Below, one piece after another: positions 4,824 through 6,411 of a stretch of DNA of 6,411 nucleotides. This DNA is from Spirochaetota bacterium (GTDB lineage Bacteria > Spirochaetota > UBA4802 > UB4802): NCBI GenBank assembly GCA_018399855.1, contig JAGYNX010000115.1:1-6411 (forward strand), read 5' to 3'. Position 1 is the first letter of the stretch. Each line of letters begins with the position of its first letter. The notes beneath the pieces are model-generated. The model did no database searches and had not been told where the DNA came from. It saw only the letters and a list, made by a program, of their open reading frames with translations. A program made the position numbers and the translations under genes.

Positions 4824-6411
4824 TAGTTTTTTTAAAAAACAAACGATGGATAATAACCACACTGGTATGTGCGATGATAATGGTTCTTTCCCCGGTGAGC
4901 GTGCTGTACTCTGCACACAATTTTCATCAAGCTGAGAAGAAAATGATATCACATGAATGTAATGGTGATATGAAAGAATACTTTACTACGTTTGTTACTC
5001 TTCTTGAAAATTATTATGCTCAACCAGGGGCCTGGATATACCTGAAACAGGCTGGGAAACTATCCGGAGTTTATGGTCAAGAGAAGGTTCTGTCATTGCT
5101 GAGGGAACTGCGAAGTAAAGTGTACTCGGATAAATCACTTGAATACAGAAACCAGATGCTTCTCCACATTGATCTTGAAATCGAATCAATACGCCGTCGT
5201 TTGATTTCTTCAAACAGTGGCCAACCATCATGTATCAACCCGGTGACAAAATGGATAATTAACGGACCATACAGAAGGTATGGGTACAATGACCTGTGGC
5301 ATACATTTGTACCTGAGATCAGCGGTTCCATGGTATCACTTGCCGAAAATGGGAAAAGGATACATGCGGGACAATCCAGGGGATTGGTGAGAGTAGATGA
5401 AGTTATTGCTGAAGATGGTGGTATTATTTACGCATCATCATCATTTCCGGCAACCGGTAATGTAAAAGTACGGGTGTATTCAAATGCGGAATACATGGTG
5501 AAAATTAACGGGAAGGTGGTTGTTGCCAATACGAACGCGTCGGTTATGCGTACATGCAGGATTGTACAGGTAAATGTTCAAAAAGGTATTACTATTATGC
5601 TGAAAATGCGAAACAGGCATGACAGCTATTTCAGGGTTCTGGTCACTGATCACAGGGACATGATGATCCCTGTACAATATACAGATGATGTATTTACTAC
5701 TACAGGGGACTATATGGAATCAATGGACTACCCATTTGCTGCCCTTTTCCATGATATACAGCAAAAAAAAGAATACGGGTTAAGACGGATGGGTATGTAT
5801 TATGAGAATCTGAAAAGCATGGAATCCCATCAGTATTATCGAAAAGCATTCATGATGAGTAAGAGTGGTTATAATGCTGCAAAGCTTATTGCAGTACTTC
5901 TGAACAATAGAAGCAGCAACAAACACACGGCAGAATTAACACTAGCTTCAGGTGTCATAAGATCATTCGGAGCTGGGAAAAGTAGCTGCATACCTTTGCG
6001 CTTTCAATACGCTCGCCTGCTGGCTGCCTCAATGGAAATAAAGAAAGCTATAGATGAAGGAATGGCTATCGCGTCTGACACACCGGATTATTTGCCATTA
6101 TACGAACCACTGGTTCAGTGGTGTACCGCAGCTGACCGGGTAGACCTTGCCGCGAGAATTATTACCCGGGTTAAGAAGCAGTTTCCATGTTACAAAAAAG
6201 GTAAAGTGATGGAAGCTGAATATTTTCGATTACGCAATCCCGAGAAATGTGAGAAAATTTGCAGGGATATCCTTTCAAAGGCGTATTGTGATGATGCAAA
6301 AACCATATTGATAAATGTGCTGTCATCACGGCAGAAGTATGCTGAAATGATTGAAGCAGCAAAGACATCTGGAAATAAATGGATGTACATTGAAAAACTG
6401 TTCCATGGATA
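4820..6411 (+). CDS. Large exported beta-module/helical-repeat protein (3' end cut by window)
   Basis: The frame starts at an ATG overlapping the preceding stop (ATGA) and stays open to the window end: 530 codons without a stop. A basic segment (KNKR) then a hydrophobic stretch (residues 11-30, IITTLVCAMIMVLSPVSVLY) form a signal peptide or anchor. Residues 36-130 are probably helical. Residues 145-278 resemble the beta module of the preceding protein. They begin with WIINGPYRRYGYNDL, like the 'W-x-I-x-G-P-F' opening of jelly-roll modules in large TPR proteins. YMVKINGKVVV and VNVQKGITIMLKM follow, then FRVLVTD. From about 300 on, helical repeats appear (RRMGMYYENLKSMESHQYYRK; ARLLAASMEIKKAIDEGMAI). 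Nine cysteines follow the signal segment, including a C-x-x-x-C at 477-481. In related proteins I recall, DUF3857 and transglutaminase-like domains come next, but nothing catalytic is visible here. It is a diverged relative of its upstream neighbour and probably in the same operon. Confidence 0.88.
   Translation, partial: MIVFLKNKRWIITTLVCAMIMVLSPVSVLYSAHNFHQAEKKMISHECNGDMKEYFTTFVTLLENYYAQPGAWIYLKQAGKLSGVYGQEKVLSLLRELRSKVYSDKSLEYRNQMLLHIDLEIESIRRRLISSNSGQPSCINPVTKWIINGPYRRYGYNDLWHTFVPEISGSMVSLAENGKRIHAGQSRGLVRVDEVIAEDGGIIYASSSFPATGNVKVRVYSNAEYMVKINGKVVVANTNASVMRTCRIVQVNVQKGITIMLKMRNRHDSYFRVLVTDHRDMMIPVQYTDDVFTTTGDYMESMDYPFAALFHDIQQKKEYGLRRMGMYYENLKSMESHQYYRKAFMMSKSGYNAAKLIAVLLNNRSSNKHTAELTLASGVIRSFGAGKSSCIPLRFQYARLLAASMEIKKAIDEGMAIASDTPDYLPLYEPLVQWCTAADRVDLAARIITRVKKQFPCYKKGKVMEAEYFRLRNPEKCEKICRDILSKAYCDDAKTILINVLSSRQKYAEMIEAAKTSGNKWMYIEKLFHG
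4827..4839 (+). repeat. T7-A6 homopolymer tract at codons 3-7
   Basis: Seven T followed directly by six A lie right after the start of the 4820 gene, and the central 12 bases form a perfect palindrome. Losing one T puts a TAA at codon 5, and losing one A gives a stop a few codons later. Gaining one T opens a frame that runs about 40 codons before a stop. It is real as a sequence tract; any regulatory or slippage role is speculative. It lacks a loop and a GC stem, so it is not a terminator. Confidence 0.4.

Noticed and set aside
5561..5678. 10-bp inverted repeat ATTGTACAGG (5561-5570) and CCTGTACAAT (5669-5678)
   Set aside because: Around twenty such 10-bp matches are expected by chance in a window this size. 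Both arms lie inside coding sequence about 100 bp apart, with no other sign of an element.
5969..5986. GAGKSS in the large open frame as a P-loop
   Set aside because: The required glycine five residues before the GK is missing and the surroundings are helical repeat, so it is not a nucleotide-binding motif.
4382..6390. Minus-strand open frames of 65-92 codons opposite the 4820 gene and the end of the 3126 gene
   Set aside because: They are antisense to long, well-supported genes. Their translations look low-complexity or random, and none has a recognisable domain or start signal.

Overview
The window looks like chromosomal DNA of a diderm (Gram-negative type) bacterium of moderate GC content. 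The evidence is a housekeeping tRNA-modification gene next to several exported tetratricopeptide (TPR)-type proteins, one of them a probable lipoprotein. A spirochaete-like lineage is my best guess, from the loose lipobox and this style of periplasmic TPR protein, but the sequence alone does not settle the phylum. I see no insertion sequence, integrase, tRNA, rRNA or CRISPR array, and no obvious sign of recent transfer.

Layout, left to right. Positions 2-1261 (+) hold mnmE, cut at its 5' end by the window edge, with every GTPase motif and the C-terminal Cys-Ile-Gly-Lys tail intact. Only 3 bp separate it from a convergent gene on the minus strand (1265-2233, or to 2275 with a longer start), which encodes an exported TPR-like protein. 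A spacer of 57 bp then separates this gene from a plus-strand cluster with which it is divergent. The cluster is: a TPR lipoprotein (2291-3145); an exported 565-residue protein with a predicted beta-sandwich between helical/TPR parts (3126-4823, TTG start); and a large open frame (4820 to the window end, 530 codons so far) that is still open at the right edge. Coding covers nearly everything, and there is no gene-free stretch longer than 60 bp.

The three cluster genes overlap by 20 and 4 bp, so they are probably one translationally coupled operon. All three, plus the divergent gene, begin with a membrane-targeting segment. The second and third proteins appear to be diverged relatives. Each has an N-terminal helical segment, then a beta-rich module with a V-x-(V/I)-N-G-K strand-turn and a basic K-G turn, then more helical repeats. 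I recall the same layout at the front of large TPR/jelly-roll proteins that end in DUF3857 and transglutaminase-like domains. The third protein may continue that way beyond the window, but this is a prediction and not something seen.

No function beyond 'cell-envelope repeat protein set' can be assigned to the non-mnmE genes. The candidate for an undescribed system is this compact set of four exported repeat proteins.
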